A stretch of DNA of 64,000 nucleotides from Euonymus europaeus (lineage: Eukaryota > Streptophyta > Magnoliopsida > Celastrales > Celastraceae): NCBI GenBank assembly GCA_963580455.1, contig OY756966.1, positions 21,951,001 to 22,015,000 of the forward strand. The letters run 5' to 3'. Every line of letters begins with the position of its first letter. Within the stretch, counting starts at the first letter, position 1. A program made the translations under genes and the position numbers. Positions 1 through 11,200 of this stretch are shown here, in pieces. Under the pieces are notes generated by a model, which was not told where the DNA came from, made no database searches, and worked only from the letters and a program-made list of their open reading frames with translations.

Positions 1-797
1 ACCAACTAGTGTGAATGACCCATACAGAGACAAGTTTCCCGCTCATAATAATTGGACTGAGACATCCAGGCCCAATGAAATTTCAGCCCAGAAAGAAGAG
101 GTGGGCTTTAAGTTTGTACAAGACCAACAAAAAGGTGTGGCAGAGAATGCCACGTATGACTCCAACGAGTTTGTCCAGAGCTTGCACGACTCTGAAGTCT
201 CAGGGGAGAGTGCACCTCCAGGGTTTGAAAATTTTAGGCCTGAATCTCAATTGAATCATCAAAGAAGAGGTAAAAGCAAGAACTATGGCAAACAGATTGT
301 CTTCAAATAAATCCTCTTGGAACAGTGCAAAAGGGTTACTGAGGAAGAAAGAAAATTTAAGAGGAGAAGAAGAGGTAAGGGAACTTGGGGTACCGAAGGT
401 CATACTCCGGAATTATCTTTTAATGATGCCTCTAGTCAAAGCTTGCCTGCACAAGAAGTTTTGTTCAACAAAAATCAAGACGAAGTTTAGGCAACCTTAG
501 AAGTGTGGAAAAGTTTGGGCTTATCAAACCGAGAGAATGATCCAGTCATACGCACCAGCATTGAAGATATAATAATCTTAGAAGAAGAGGAGGCATTCAC
601 GAGGAAGAGGAATGGCAAGTAATTAGGGAACCAGCTCACAGGAAAGAGTAGGTGTTATCATATCCATGTTAAATATCCTATTTTGGAATGTTAGAGGATT
701 AGGAAGAACACTGAAGAGGAGGGAAATTAGGAGGTGGGTGTATGAAAAAAGAGTGGATCTTCTAATCATCATTGAAACTAAGTTAGAAGTGATATTG
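1..797 (+). mobile_element. L1-type LINE remnant: ORF1 end and ORF2 start
   Basis: The first ~500 bases read as the low-complexity C-terminal part of a plant L1 ORF1, including an APPGFE segment. At 667 a second frame begins MLNILFWNVRGLG and runs to LLIIIETKLEV near 790; this is the N-terminus of the LINE endonuclease/RT ORF2 (NWRGLG and ETK motifs of the endonuclease fold). The match stops abruptly at about 797, inside the endonuclease, where unrelated sequence starts, so the body of the element is missing here. The 5' end lies outside the window. ORF1 is interrupted by stops after 310. Confidence 0.7.
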
Positions 798-969
798 TGA
801 CGACCCTGCCCGTTGGCATACAGGCTCGGACGGAACACAGACGTCTCACATTTAGGCTCCATGGGCCCAACCCCCAACCCATCTCCCTTTCACAGGCGGG
901 TTGTTGTCAAGGGTTCGAGAACCCTTGACCTTCCCATCACCACACAAGGTGATCACCAACTAAGGGCTT

Positions 970-1254
970 AGTTGCAACGTAAATTAAAACCAGTCGCTAA
1001 TATGATATACTATTGACTTATTTGCGACGAAAAATATATTCTGCTATGATTTTTTATTTTTTTATTTTTGCAACAGAATAGGAGTCCGTCACTATTTAGC
1101 GATTGAAAATAATTTCATTGCAACTTTTTATTTTTTCGAAGGACCACGGAAAATTATTCTGTGTCTAAAAAATTTGGGACGAAAATTTTCGTCGCCCGAA
1201 ATCCTGGAATGAAAACTTTCTTTCTTTTTAATTATTTAATAATCCCTAACGTAA
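970..1254. mobile_element. CACTA-like subterminal remnant
   Basis: Bases 973-1085 match the reverse complement of about 46185-46295, the outer flank of the CACTA element further right. Shared words include AAACCAGTCGCTAAT, ACTTATTTGCGAC and AATATATTCT. The short GCGAC/CGTC words typical of CACTA subterminal arrays continue to about 1190. No CACTACAAGAAA terminus is visible, so only a subterminal piece survives. Bases 798-970 resemble no family I recognise; they include a small hairpin at about 907-926. Confidence 0.55.
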
Positions 1255-1858
1255 TTCGGTGTCCTTCTCTCTCTTCTCTCTTTTTTCTCTCACTTCTCTC
1301 TAAAAACACAGCACACCTCCTCTCCAGAGGAGGAGGAGGAGGCTTTTGCCTTCTCTCCTCCTCCTCTACTCTTTACTTTTACTTTATGTTTGTTACGCTA
1401 TCTCATTTCCATTTAATAAATTCCTGGTTAGGGATGATACGACTGATGATTTATGTAGATCTGCTATGTTCTTGGAGGGAAGATGTTTCTTGGTGGTGGT
1501 TAGAGGTCTTGTGGCCTCAGATCTGGCTTTGGGTGGTTCTTATAGATCTGATTTGGCATTTACAGGCGTCCGTCTTCAAATCTGCAGTGATAATGGCAGA
1601 CCTTTCCAGATCTAGCCCTTTTTGGGTTTTCTCTACTATTGGTGTACTGATTTTCTTCAAGATTTTAGTTTTTTGCATGATCTTTTGGTTGTTTTTATCC
1701 CTTGTGTGGGTACTTGTCTTCTCCCCATCTAGTGGGGTTGTATCTCCATTTAGTGGAATTGTCTCTCCATTTAGTGGAGTTGTATCTCCTTCGGGAGCTT
1801 TTATTCCTTCGGGAGATTTCTAATGGAAATGTCCGTTTCTCTCAAAAAAAAAAAAAAA
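1255..1858 (+). mobile_element. Poly(A)-tailed retroposon, 0.6 kb
   Basis: The segment ends in a run of about 14 A residues at 1844-1858. It is flanked by a 12-bp near-perfect duplication, TCCCTAACGTAA at 1243-1254 and TCCCGAACGTAA at 1859-1870, the mark of LINE-mobilised insertion. Near its 3' end, at about 1727-1822, lie 21-bp imperfect repeats (CCATTTAGTGGAGTTGTATCT type) followed by two CCTTCGGGAG units. A 220-codon open frame crosses it but resembles no family and is mostly hydrophobic low-complexity sequence, so I do not call a protein. It may be a non-autonomous LINE or a processed transcript. Confidence 0.6.
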
Positions 1859-1870
1859 TCCCGAACGTAA

Positions 1871-4800
1871 AGATCAAATATTCAACTGGCAGACCAGGGC
1901 TTTTATTTTCAGCCCAAGCCCAAAATCAAAAGATGGTAGGGAATTGGTGCCTAACTAAATCCAATAAAGATAGTTTTAACATGAAAATTAAAGGTCAAAA
2001 GTGTCATAATAAACATATAATTAGGGACATGGGGGGGCCTTGTTAATGTGCCGTGATTCATTGCAAAGGAAAGGATCTTACTTTTCGCTATTTGCAAATG
2101 AGTACTGTTTATGCAAATATTATTTGTTTGATGCAGTTTAATTATGCAAATATTAGCTGGATGTAACTCCAACTCCTTTCCTTTTTCAATTCAAAATATT
2201 ATTAAGACAAACAAAGTGCAATCATGATTTTTTTATTAATTATTATAAACCTTTTTTATTTTGAATATGAGAAGAGGGGAGGCTCGAACTGGGATTCAAA
2301 TGTACGACCCAGCTCGTCAACTAAGTTATTTGGGATTCGTAATTATTACAAACTATTATCAAATACTACTTAGGCCCAAATTTTTAATTTTTGGTGGGTA
2401 GAAGAGAAAATAAAATAGCTGGTGAAGTTAAAAAAAAATTGTTAGCCAAGTTCAGATTTATAATTTTCCAAATAATTTTGTTCTATTTTTTTTTATGTAT
2501 GTGATTTTAATAGGTTTTTAAAATCTAAAATCTTATTGGTTATCATGTCAAAATTACAATAAAAATGAGATATTGTCTGCATCTGTACTTGGAGGCTGGA
2601 GTTTGTGGGGAAAAATACTTTTCCTTTCTTTTTTGACGATTATATTTTAGAATTTTTATAAAATATATATTAAAAATAACCATTTTTCCATCAAAAAATT
2701 ACAATATGAGAATATACAATTTTTTTAACCTCCTATAAGGTAATAAAATGAGATCTTAACTTTTGAGATCTAAAATATTTATAAAAATTTGAAAAATTAT
2801 AATTATATTTTGATCGATTTTATGAATTCAACATAAAAATAAAAATCAAATTCAACATAAAAAGTGCATGATAATCCCTGATCATTAAATATAAAACAAA
2901 AAATATTGTATACATTTTTCATGTTGCATTTGATTTTTTTTTGGAGTAGTAAAACAGATCATAATGCAGCTATAATTTTTCCATTTTTTAAAAAAAATAA
3001 ATATTTTGGACTGCAAAATTGATCTCAAACGTTAGAACCTCACTTTAAGACATAATAGGAGAATTCGTATTTGAAGACCATATCATATATAGAGGGGCGG
3101 AGGAAGTCCTTTTATAAAAAATAAAAATATACTTAGATATGATGTATTAAGTAGTTTTCTGTTTCAATTAATTTTATGTTAATGCACATCTATTTTAGCT
3201 TTTACAACTACTTATCCCAAGCTTTGAAACACAGGCATTTCTTAATTAATTTTATTATGTAACTGAATAAATTTTTTCCTAATAATTGTATCATTTTTAA
3301 AAATTTAACAACGCAATCGTAAATATCATTTTTGTTAATCGAAAATATCAATTTATAGAGTTGTATTATTTTAAATAGCTCAAAAAAATTCCGATAACAT
3401 CGACTCCGCCATTTTTTTTCAAACGTCTCAAAGTAATTTTTTTTTTAGTATTAATCTATTCTAACATTAATTTCTGACTCCGCCCTGATTAGGTATGCAC
3501 AATAAGATTAGATTTGTGAAGTTTAGTTGGCGGAGTGATAAAGAGTTGTGGTGAAAAGACTGTAAAAGGTAAATAAGTACCCTTTCAATCTCTTTCAAGT
3601 TTCCATAACCAAAAGAATTAATTACTGTTATTCTAAGCCAGAAAGGGGTATTAGTGGTGATCCCACTAGTCATTCCACTCTTAATCAGAAATTAATTTAA
3701 TCCAAGTATCATTATGATTATATATATTATGATACTTGGCGGCGATATGCTGCTCAATGAAGAGACAACTCAAATTAAGAGTAGTTTAACAAAATGTTTA
3801 TTTATAATCTACTTCATAAATATTTCATCTTTTTGGCAATTGGCCGGCAAGGGTTGATTGGCTTGAAATTTGAGTTGATCCAAAGTCCATGCTTAAAATG
3901 GATAAATAACTCTCGTGCACACCTATTCTGGTCAATGGGCCTCCGTTTTTATGTTGGATATTTCCTTTCTTAATATTGTGTTGGATATTTCCCTCCTAAT
4001 GCATAAATATTTCGCAGTGGGTGGACTCGAAAACAGACATAATGTACATAGAAGAGTCTATTCTTAAGAATTGTACAGGTGTCTCTATTATTGGTCCCAT
4101 ATTTCCAGTAAAAAATTGTAACAATTATAGAAGAAATTTTTGGATAAGATCGATGCAGTATTTAATTAAATAAATTAATCAAGTAATGGGAGAGGCACGT
4201 CACTCCACTAAAACTAATTAAAGCCACAACTTAAGGATTTGCCGTTGAAAAATGCAAGTTCAAAAGTAATATTTGAAGAAATTCGTTTGAAACTTGTTGT
4301 TTTCTTTTGTCCTTTTACTAATAATTATAGATATAGAGAACAACTTACTATTTTATATATACACCCCTCAATTTATGGGTGGAAATTTGTCATCCTTGCA
4401 TTAACAAAAATATACGCAAATTGGCTAAATTAATTAATATGTAAAATGGCCTACCGGCTAGCAACCACTTTGAATGTTGAAAATCTTCCAATTATAAGTA
4501 ATATGAGTGTGTTTGTTTCACATTTCGCACAGCTTAAAGATGTGGAGTCTGCATAAAATGTCGTGTCAACCAAACGCCACATTTTGTTGATAGCTTAAAG
4601 CTGTGGGCCCTACAGCTTTAAGTTGTGCAAAATCAAATGTTGTTATCCAGTAGCTTTTCAAAGCTTAAAGCTGTGGGATCCACAGTATTTTATAACCACA
4701 TTACGTAATTGCCCCTCCATATCTTAAAAGTTTTCAATTACTTTTTATTGTAATAAATTTTTTTGTAATTTTATACAAAATTAATCTAACAGAAAAATGA

Positions 4801-6367
4801 ACCAAACACTTTACAGCATTTTATACAGCTTAAAGTTATGGGATTCATAACTTTTTATACAACATTTTTCATAGTTTTAAGCACAACATTTTTGATAGCT
4901 TAAAGCTATGAAATGCAATTATGAAACAAACGAAACCATATATATGTGTTATTACAAACGTCTCTTCTCATTTAACTTCACATATTATATGAGGTTAAGT
5001 TCACGAACTTTTCATCTGTTTCTGACCCCATTTATTGTGAGAGTTTTCTGCACGAGATTTGTTTATCAATGTGAATGCATGAAATAACTAAGAAACGTGA
5101 TTCTAAGTCACTTTGCTTCGGAAAGTGTTATTCTCCTCCACCAACATATATATTGAGTGAGAGATGTGATTTTGAATTTTAAAGTTGAATTTAGAACCAA
5201 AATGAGCGACTATAGTGATTAGCACATAAGATTATGAATGTTATGGATACTAACTTTTATGGATATCTAGCAACGACATTTTGAATTATATTTTATAAAG
5301 TAATTTCTTACCTCGTGACATGATAAGTTGGGTCAATATTGTTTTTAGTAGAAATCAAATTCATGACCTTGTAAGTCCATACGATTTGACGGCTTTAGAG
5401 AGATTTACCAAGAGATTATCATCGAGTGGTTCAATGTTTAAAAGAGAGCAAAATCAAATATAAAAATCCTGCTCTACTAATTTCATGCAAATATATATAT
5501 ATATATATATATATATCCTTCTTTTAATTTTTGTTTGGATTGCAAAAATAACAAATATGTAGGAGTACTACTATTCTTGAAACATAGAAATTAATTGAAT
5601 TCTATTTGAAGCCAATGATATGATGCATGAACATTGATTGATTGTTAAATATTCCTTTCTATTTGTGGCAAGCAGAAAGAATTTATTCTTCACTCAACTC
5701 TCCACTCTTCAAAATCATGTGTCCCCCATTGACCAAATTAATCAAAGAAATAAAATACTACTCATGTTTCTCAATTCTCATAATCATAGCTAATAAAATG
5801 AGAGTATATAAGTTATCATAAAACGTAAAAGTTGAGAATGTATGAGAGTATGGATGACAGAGTATAAGCTAGAGTATACTCTGAAACAAACAGGTAAGCT
5901 CCTTATCATCTACAACTAAAGCCCAAAAATTACTAATTTTCTCTTCTTGCAAGGGTTTATCTTGCAAACCATATATTTTATCTTGTTTGTTAAGCACAAA
6001 AAAGTTTGAAAGATTTTACTCTAGGGTCCATTTTGAGGATATAATAAGCACCCGTGCAATATAAAATTATCATTTTAAAGATATTATCAAGTGTTTGGAT
6101 GATTTTTTAAATAATAAAATCTCAAAGGTTTTTGTTGTTAAACTTATTTTTCATTTTTCTGTTTGTGTAATCGTTCACATTGTCTATTGAAGAAACTTGC
6201 CAACTTTGGTCTCCTTATATCATCGAAATCTCCTTATATATAGGTCCTGGCAATTAAAAATGAGTACTCTCCTACATACATGCATATATATATATATGTA
6301 TATATAGATAGATAGATAGAAAGATAGTTAACTTCCACACATTTTAGAGACTATATAATTGGTTAAA
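1871..6367. other. AT-rich intergenic region, no supported gene
   Basis: The sequence is strongly AT-rich with short open frames only, none resembling a protein family. It contains one MITE-like unit (4507-4938), an (AT)n run at 5491-5516 and TATA/GATA microsatellites at about 6283-6320. I see no RNA gene. Confidence 0.6.
4507..4938. repeat. MITE-like element, hAT-style ends
   Basis: The left end reads TGTTTGTTTCACATTTCGCA and the right end, reverse-complemented, CGTTTGTTTCATAATTGCAT, so the ends are imperfect inverted repeats. The inside carries several copies of AGCTTAAAGCTGTGG and its variants in both orientations. I could not fix a target-site duplication, so the class assignment is tentative. 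Confidence 0.4.
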
Positions 6368-6930
6368 TTACATGATTGAACAAGCATGGACATTGTCATC
6401 ACTGAAGAGTGATACAATTCTCTCATCCTCAGGAGCTGATGTTGCCGGAAAAGCTTGGACGACGTTTCGGACATAGCCGGAGGGTGCCCTCTTGTCATAA
6501 GCACCAGCAACATATGGATAGTACACCAAGTGTTGAGGGATGTAAGGCCATAATTCTGCTCTCTTTCCTGTTCTATTCTTCACCCTCTTCAACAGCTTGT
6601 TTGGATCCACATACCCACTCACTGTTACCCTGCTTTGTTTCCTAATCACCTCCACTGTTTTCACACCTATACACATACATACATACATACATACATATAT
6701 ACATCGGACTTTTTAAAAATTAAATTAATTTAATTAGAGGAAAAAAGAGAGTTTAATTAGGGTTTTGTAGAAAAGAACCTTTCATGGAGGTGACTGCATG
6801 CTTCACTCTTCTTTCACAGCCATCACAGTCCATTTTCACTTTTATCTCTACTGTCTAATTAACATGTGAAACACAACACAAGATCGCACAATATATAAGC
6901 ATCTTTAGTGAAAAATGACATGACATATAC

Positions 6931-6964
<34 letters not shown>

Positions 6965-7109
6965 CTGTGTGTGTGAAGATTTTATTTATTTCGAGGATAC
7001 AATTAAGAAATTAAACAGATGATAATGAGTGTACCTGCATTGGTTTGCGCTTGCTTCTTCTTGTTGAGGTGACAGTGCAAAAGTTGGAGAGATAGTCAAG
7101 TGCTCCCAT
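6368..7109 (-). CDS. Heavy-metal-associated isoprenylated plant protein (HIPP)
   Basis: Three exons join in frame: 7109-7035, 6854-6779 and 6666-6368 (450 nt, 149 aa), with GT/AG introns. The start MGALDYLSNF is the family's usual N-terminus. An HMA domain follows from residue 26 (TVEIKVKMDCDGCERRV), with the metal-binding pair Cys35 and Cys38. The product ends in CSIM, a CaaX box for farnesylation, and the C-terminal half keeps the conserved LWPYIPQHLVYYPY and YDKRAPSGYVRNV blocks. HIPPs bind metal ions at membranes or in the nucleus and act in metal homeostasis and stress responses. The closest group is the short single-HMA class (HIPP20-27). The exon-1 side is flanked by GA-rich sequence. 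Confidence 0.92.
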
Positions 7110-8204
7110 TTTGCCTTAAAAACCAGAGGGAGAGAGAGAGAGAGAGGGGGGGTGGGGGGGGGGGTGTGAGAGTGGGGAAGAGAGAGAGAGGTATGGGAAA
7201 CAACATATGATTATATACAATGATATACCATGTATTTATATAGCAACTTCCTTGTTTGATATATATGTGAACAAGTATTTATTGTAAATAGGATTTAAAG
7301 TATCCATTTAAAACATAAAAATTCGTTCTCAAAGTGCCTGAAATCATGAGGAAGCAGCACTTCTTTTGGGTCTCTTTAAATTTTTTTATTATTGGTTTAG
7401 TACAAGTAAAGTGCTTTTGTGTTTGTTTTCATTGTTATTCAATCAGTGTGGCACAGCTTTCCAATAATTCACTAATAAAATACCTTCTCATTTGTTCTTA
7501 TTGGTTGGTCCAGACTAGTCACTCAAAGATTGACAGATAATCTCCGGGAATTATTCAATTATTTCTCTTATTATATAAAACCAAATTAAAGGTAAACCAC
7601 ACACATAAACAATGCTCATCATAGTGGACGATAACAGGGACAAACAAAATGCAAGCACCGTAATAAACGAGTCAGAGTCAGAATCAGAGACAGATAAAAT
7701 GTACGCAAACTTTCTCCACGTAGTAGTGGGAGACTGTTTCATAAATAAAACCTATAACCTCTCCATTGTACCCCTATAAACATGTTGGCATTCATTATTT
7801 TTACCCTTTTTTTTTGACAAAAAAAAATTGAAAAACATATATCAATATAGAACAAAGTTATTAGAATTCTAAAGGCAGACAAGAAAAATGTATTTGTTAA
7901 GAGTTCCAATTTGGATGGTAATCCTTGATGTGCAAAAGTCTCTACTTTTGTGATCCTTTAGAGGCCTCACATAGCCTCTTTGCTGCTGCTTTTTGTAGTC
8001 ATGACAAGATGTTTCCTACATTTGAAACAACTGGTACATTACCAGATAATAAAGTAACATCATATATTCTAATTTCTAAACAGAATACAAGATCATTTGG
8101 TGAAACAAATTATGATTAGACAAAGTACATACAATTTTTAAAAATGTAACAAAACAACTAAATATTATGCTATTTATTGAAAAAACGACATTTGATGAAT
8201 TTGT
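7110..8204. other. Intergenic; HIPP upstream region
   Basis: This holds the presumed promoter and 5' leader of the minus-strand HIPP gene, with a GA/GGGG-rich tract at about 7125-7190. The rest is AT-rich sequence up to the 3' end of the formyltransferase gene. I see no other coding signal; the short open frames are incidental. Confidence 0.5.
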
Positions 8205-11200
8205 TCAGCAAACTGCCTCCTGTTTCAGCTTCTTCAGTTGCTTTCCCCGCAAACCATTCCAGAATGCAGCTGCACTTACCACCTTCTTTCCAGGAAGCTG
8301 GACTTCCAATACCTGAGTTTGCAAAACCCTAAATTAGTGAGTCCGATTGTTCAAGTAGTACTAGGAAATGCATTCTAAAAATTTTATGCTAACCAAGGTC
8401 ATAGTACTGAAATTATATAGTGGATAAAACTATGTCATATCCCGACTGCTATGATACCTTAAATAACATATAATATCCCATGACAAACGCAAATGAACAC
8501 ACCTCAAGTGCTGTGCGTCCTCCACATGGAAATACCAACACACCCTTGATGAAACTGATGTTACTGTTTTCATTTTCCTTGAGTTGGCAGCATACTCTTG
8601 TAGTGATGATTTTAAGTTCTAGGACATTTTGATCAACATTGTTTGAGTCAACAACTGCAACTTTCGCTCGAGTTCCAGGCCACCCTGCAAACGCACGAAC
8701 CTAGAGAAAATGTTCATCACAACTGCATAGCCCGACAAACATTCAAAAAAGGAAACCTTACCTTGTTATGCAGGACAGAAGCTTCTTCATCAAAGCATAG
8801 CCACGCCTCCTCTGGGTTTATCTGCATAAGGCAGAAGAAAAAAAAATTCACAACCATTTACCTTGTTATCCAATGTACAGCAGTCAGCCAGTAGAGCCAA
8901 ATACATGTTGCAGAAACAAAGTTGGAGTTTTGCTTGATATTGAATTAGTGGGACTAGAATTAAGCAACATCTCATACACAAGGGTCATATAAAGTAATAA
9001 CATGTGAACATGTATGCTACTAACATGAAAGAGTACTCGAGAACGAGGTTAATCCAAAATTGCTGGACTTCAAATTGTAATAACCTGCTCCATTTTTTAT
9101 TTTTATTTTTTCAAAAAAAAAACTCTGAACGTGCATCTGTACACAATTGGTCCATCCTGATATGAACAGCCATTGACTCTGCAATGTGTTTTTATTAAAT
9201 AATAACCACAGCCCTTCAAATTTTTAGGGCTTCCTTTAGCAAATTACTGGAGATTTTGGAAGGAATAAAATTCTAGGCCTTTTGATGGAGTTGAATCTAA
9301 TTTGAAAAAGATCATAGACTGGTGCCATGCGTCAGTATGATTAGCTAGTGGAGAGCAGTAATGTCCAATCTCAAATTTGGCTTATATCAGAAAAAACTAT
9401 GACACGAATTCTACTTCCCGATAAACTTAAGAGGCACCCCCTTCATGCCTTCCCCGCAATAAATCCTCTCTTTGCATTAAAAAAATGATAATAATAAAGC
9501 CCTTATCTTAGTGCTTTTACCTCCGATAGGGTATGTAAGCGCCACAAGATACTTCGAAGTTTTCAAGTCCCCTTTGAAATTTAAAGCCCAATTTGGTTAA
9601 CTTTTGCACAAATTTCCATTCTCAAAGGTAAAATATGTTCCCTGGACACACACACAGAGGTACCTTTGGAGCCAAGGTAGCTTTAGAATCATCCTGGGGT
9701 TGTGCTTTGATCTTTGCAGATCCATCAAATATTGAAGAAAGTTCACGAATCAGAAGTTTAGACCCTGATCAATATGTACAAGATAATGATATACTGATAT
9801 TCAATCAGATCGCTATCCTAAAACACAGACTCAACTTTACAGTAAAAGATAACACAAAATCTGAAATAATTATTAAAGAAATGCTGCCAGATAAACAAAT
9901 ATGGATACAGGTTAAATTTATTTATTTATCGTAATATATAAAAACTAGAACGTAAGATCTTTGCTTAGATGCCACAGATCAATTTTATTCTCCTATAAAA
10001 AGTTTAACAACTCTCTTGCACAAAACTCCTGCAGGGTGACATAAGCAGCCTTACCCCCAGATCATAGAGAGGCTGTTTCAAAGATTTTGAGTTGTGGCGC
10101 ATAGGCTGTTGTGAAGCAAATGAACACTAGGCGACAAGTTCATTGTCCTATTTGATATCATACACACAAACAATCGTTTAAGTATTATCAAACCTATTCA
10201 TGGGAACAAATAAATGCATTCATATATTCATGGCACAAAATTTGTCCTGCCGGGTGCATAAGCAGCCTTACCCCCAGATCATGGAGAGGCTGTTTCAAAG
10301 ATTTGGAGTTGTGGCGCATAGGCCGTGGTGAAGCAAATGAACACTAGGCGACAGGCTCATTGTCCTATTTACTATCATACACACAAACAATCGTTTAAGT
10401 ATTATCAAACCTAGTCAAGGGAACAACTAAATGCATTTATATATTCATGGCATAAAAAATTTCCTGATGGCTTTTCCGCTTTAGAGAATATACTAACCAT
10501 AAATGGAACAAAAAAGAAGAAGTGATCCATTGAAGGTTGCTAACAGCCTAACAATTGCAAATCACATCAAAGTATGTCATCAACAAACAAAAAAAACAGA
10601 GGATCATAAAGAGAGTATACACACCTTCAGAAAATAGCAATGCAAGTAAATCTGGTGCCTGCAAGCATATGCTAAAAATACTAAGTCAGAAACACTGTTA
10701 TGTGCAAGTGAAGACAAAATACGAGTTAACGAAGAATGAGAATGACAAAAGATTACGGTCAACATATGATTTACGAAATTGGAAAAGTGACAAGATTTCA
10801 TATGAAACCTTTACAGATTATTTACGGATACAATCCTTACAAAAACCAATCTTGACTGTAAAAATAAACAAAAAAATAGAAAGAATTTTACTGTCTTTCC
10901 TTAGAATCCTTAAATGAGCATTTAGACCCGAAAAGCATGAAAATAACAACAAAACATAGAAGCAGTTAATGCAGTAAACACAACAGATGGACAGAGCCCA
11001 CAACAGTACTCTGTTACTCTGCTGTGGACAGTGCCATACAGCAGTTGCACCCACATCTCCAAGCAACTTGGCTCAGTTCCCCTCTAGATCCCAATTTTCC
11101 TAATTTACGGTCAACCTGCCAAATCAAAGCCCAAGGCTTGCAAGTCTGCCGATTTCACACCATAGCGATGCTAGCAGCCACCAACAAAGACCAAACTTTG

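Noticed and set aside
907..926. tRNA T-arm-like GGTTCGAGAACC
   Set aside because: It is a simple perfect hairpin with no D-arm or anticodon arm at the right distance.
1161..1823. 220-codon hydrophobic open frame
   Set aside because: It spans the CACTA-like remnant and the start of the poly(A) retroposon, is driven by pyrimidine-rich low complexity, and matches no family.
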